DNA of 14,793 bases from the NCBI GenBank assembly GCA_023435725.1, contig JAEYRD010000156.1, positions 1-14,793 on the forward strand, in the 5' to 3' direction. Shown here in pieces: positions 14,684-14,793 of the stretch; within the stretch, counting starts at the first letter, position 1; every line of letters starts with the position of its first letter. Source of the stretch: Pseudomonadota bacterium. Its GTDB lineage: Bacteria; Pseudomonadota; Alphaproteobacteria; Rhizobiales; Xanthobacteraceae. The notes beneath the pieces are model-generated. The model saw nothing but the letters and a program-made list of their open reading frames with translations, was not told the DNA's origin and searched no databases. A program made the translations under genes and the position numbers.

Positions 14684-14793
14684 CGCGCTTCTCCAACTGG
14701 CGTTTCAACTCGCTGAGCGCAACGAGCTTGCCGCGCTCGAATTTCTTGATCCAGCGTTCGCCGATCTGATGGATCGGCACCGGGTTGAGATAG
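14676..14793 (-). CDS. ArsR-family regulator (partial, N-terminus beyond right edge)
   Basis: The last 38 codons of a gene entering from the right edge, reading YLNPVPIHQIGERWIKKF and then ERGKLVALSELKRQLEKRDE to a TAA at 14676-14678. The 'LNPVPI...I..RWI.K' pattern is the C-terminal helix of ArsR regulators that precede SRPBCC/AHSA1 genes, where the helix-turn-helix lies further upstream. It is first in a three-gene unit with overlapping ends and probably controls it. DNA-binding and sensor residues are outside the window. Confidence 0.75.
   Translation of the reverse strand, partial: YLNPVPIHQIGERWIKKFERGKLVALSELKRQLEKRDE

Overview
The window looks like chromosomal DNA of a Bradyrhizobium-like alphaproteobacterium (Nitrobacteraceae). 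GC content and codon use are high throughout. The intergenic regions carry palindromic repeats of a kind I know from Bradyrhizobium and relatives (ends GTCATTCCGGGGCG / CGCCCCGGAATGAC, the GCATGATC...GATCATGC element, and the GGGTTACGCC element). CarB also carries an extra segment compared with E. coli CarB. The genus is an inference from these traits; nothing was searched.

Layout, left to right. 1-2419 (-) is the N-terminal part of carB, running off the left edge. 2420-2670 is a carB leader or spacer with two palindromic repeats and an intrinsic terminator-like hairpin about 30 nt before the carB start. 2671-3953 holds an MFS efflux gene (-) divergent from an ArsR-type regulator (+), with two identical-arm operators between them. 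4332-4684 has no protein gene but contains a 76-nt tRNA-Cys-like gene (-) with an abnormal anticodon arm. It is followed by a SAM methyltransferase (-), dps (+) behind an EcfG-type stress promoter, a YjlB-like cupin (-), a 71-aa unknown gene (+) and carA (-).

The right part is mostly on the + strand: an alpha/beta hydrolase broken by a frameshift, a GatB/YqeY-domain protein, an EHN-type epoxide hydrolase, an AMP-forming acyl-CoA synthetase and a DUF2189-like membrane protein. The window ends with a minus-strand operon of ArsR regulator (partial) followed by two tandem SRPBCC/AHSA1 proteins with overlapping start and stop codons.

How the genes work together. carA and carB encode the two subunits of carbamoyl-phosphate synthetase, which feeds arginine and pyrimidine synthesis, but they are split by about 4.7 kb of unrelated genes on both strands. 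The MFS gene and ArsR-type gene look like a self-contained regulated efflux module. dps is placed in the general stress response by its promoter. The remaining metabolic genes look like independent single-gene units separated by repeats. No prophage, insertion sequence, CRISPR array or rRNA gene was recognised. The most unusual element is the tRNA-Cys-like gene.
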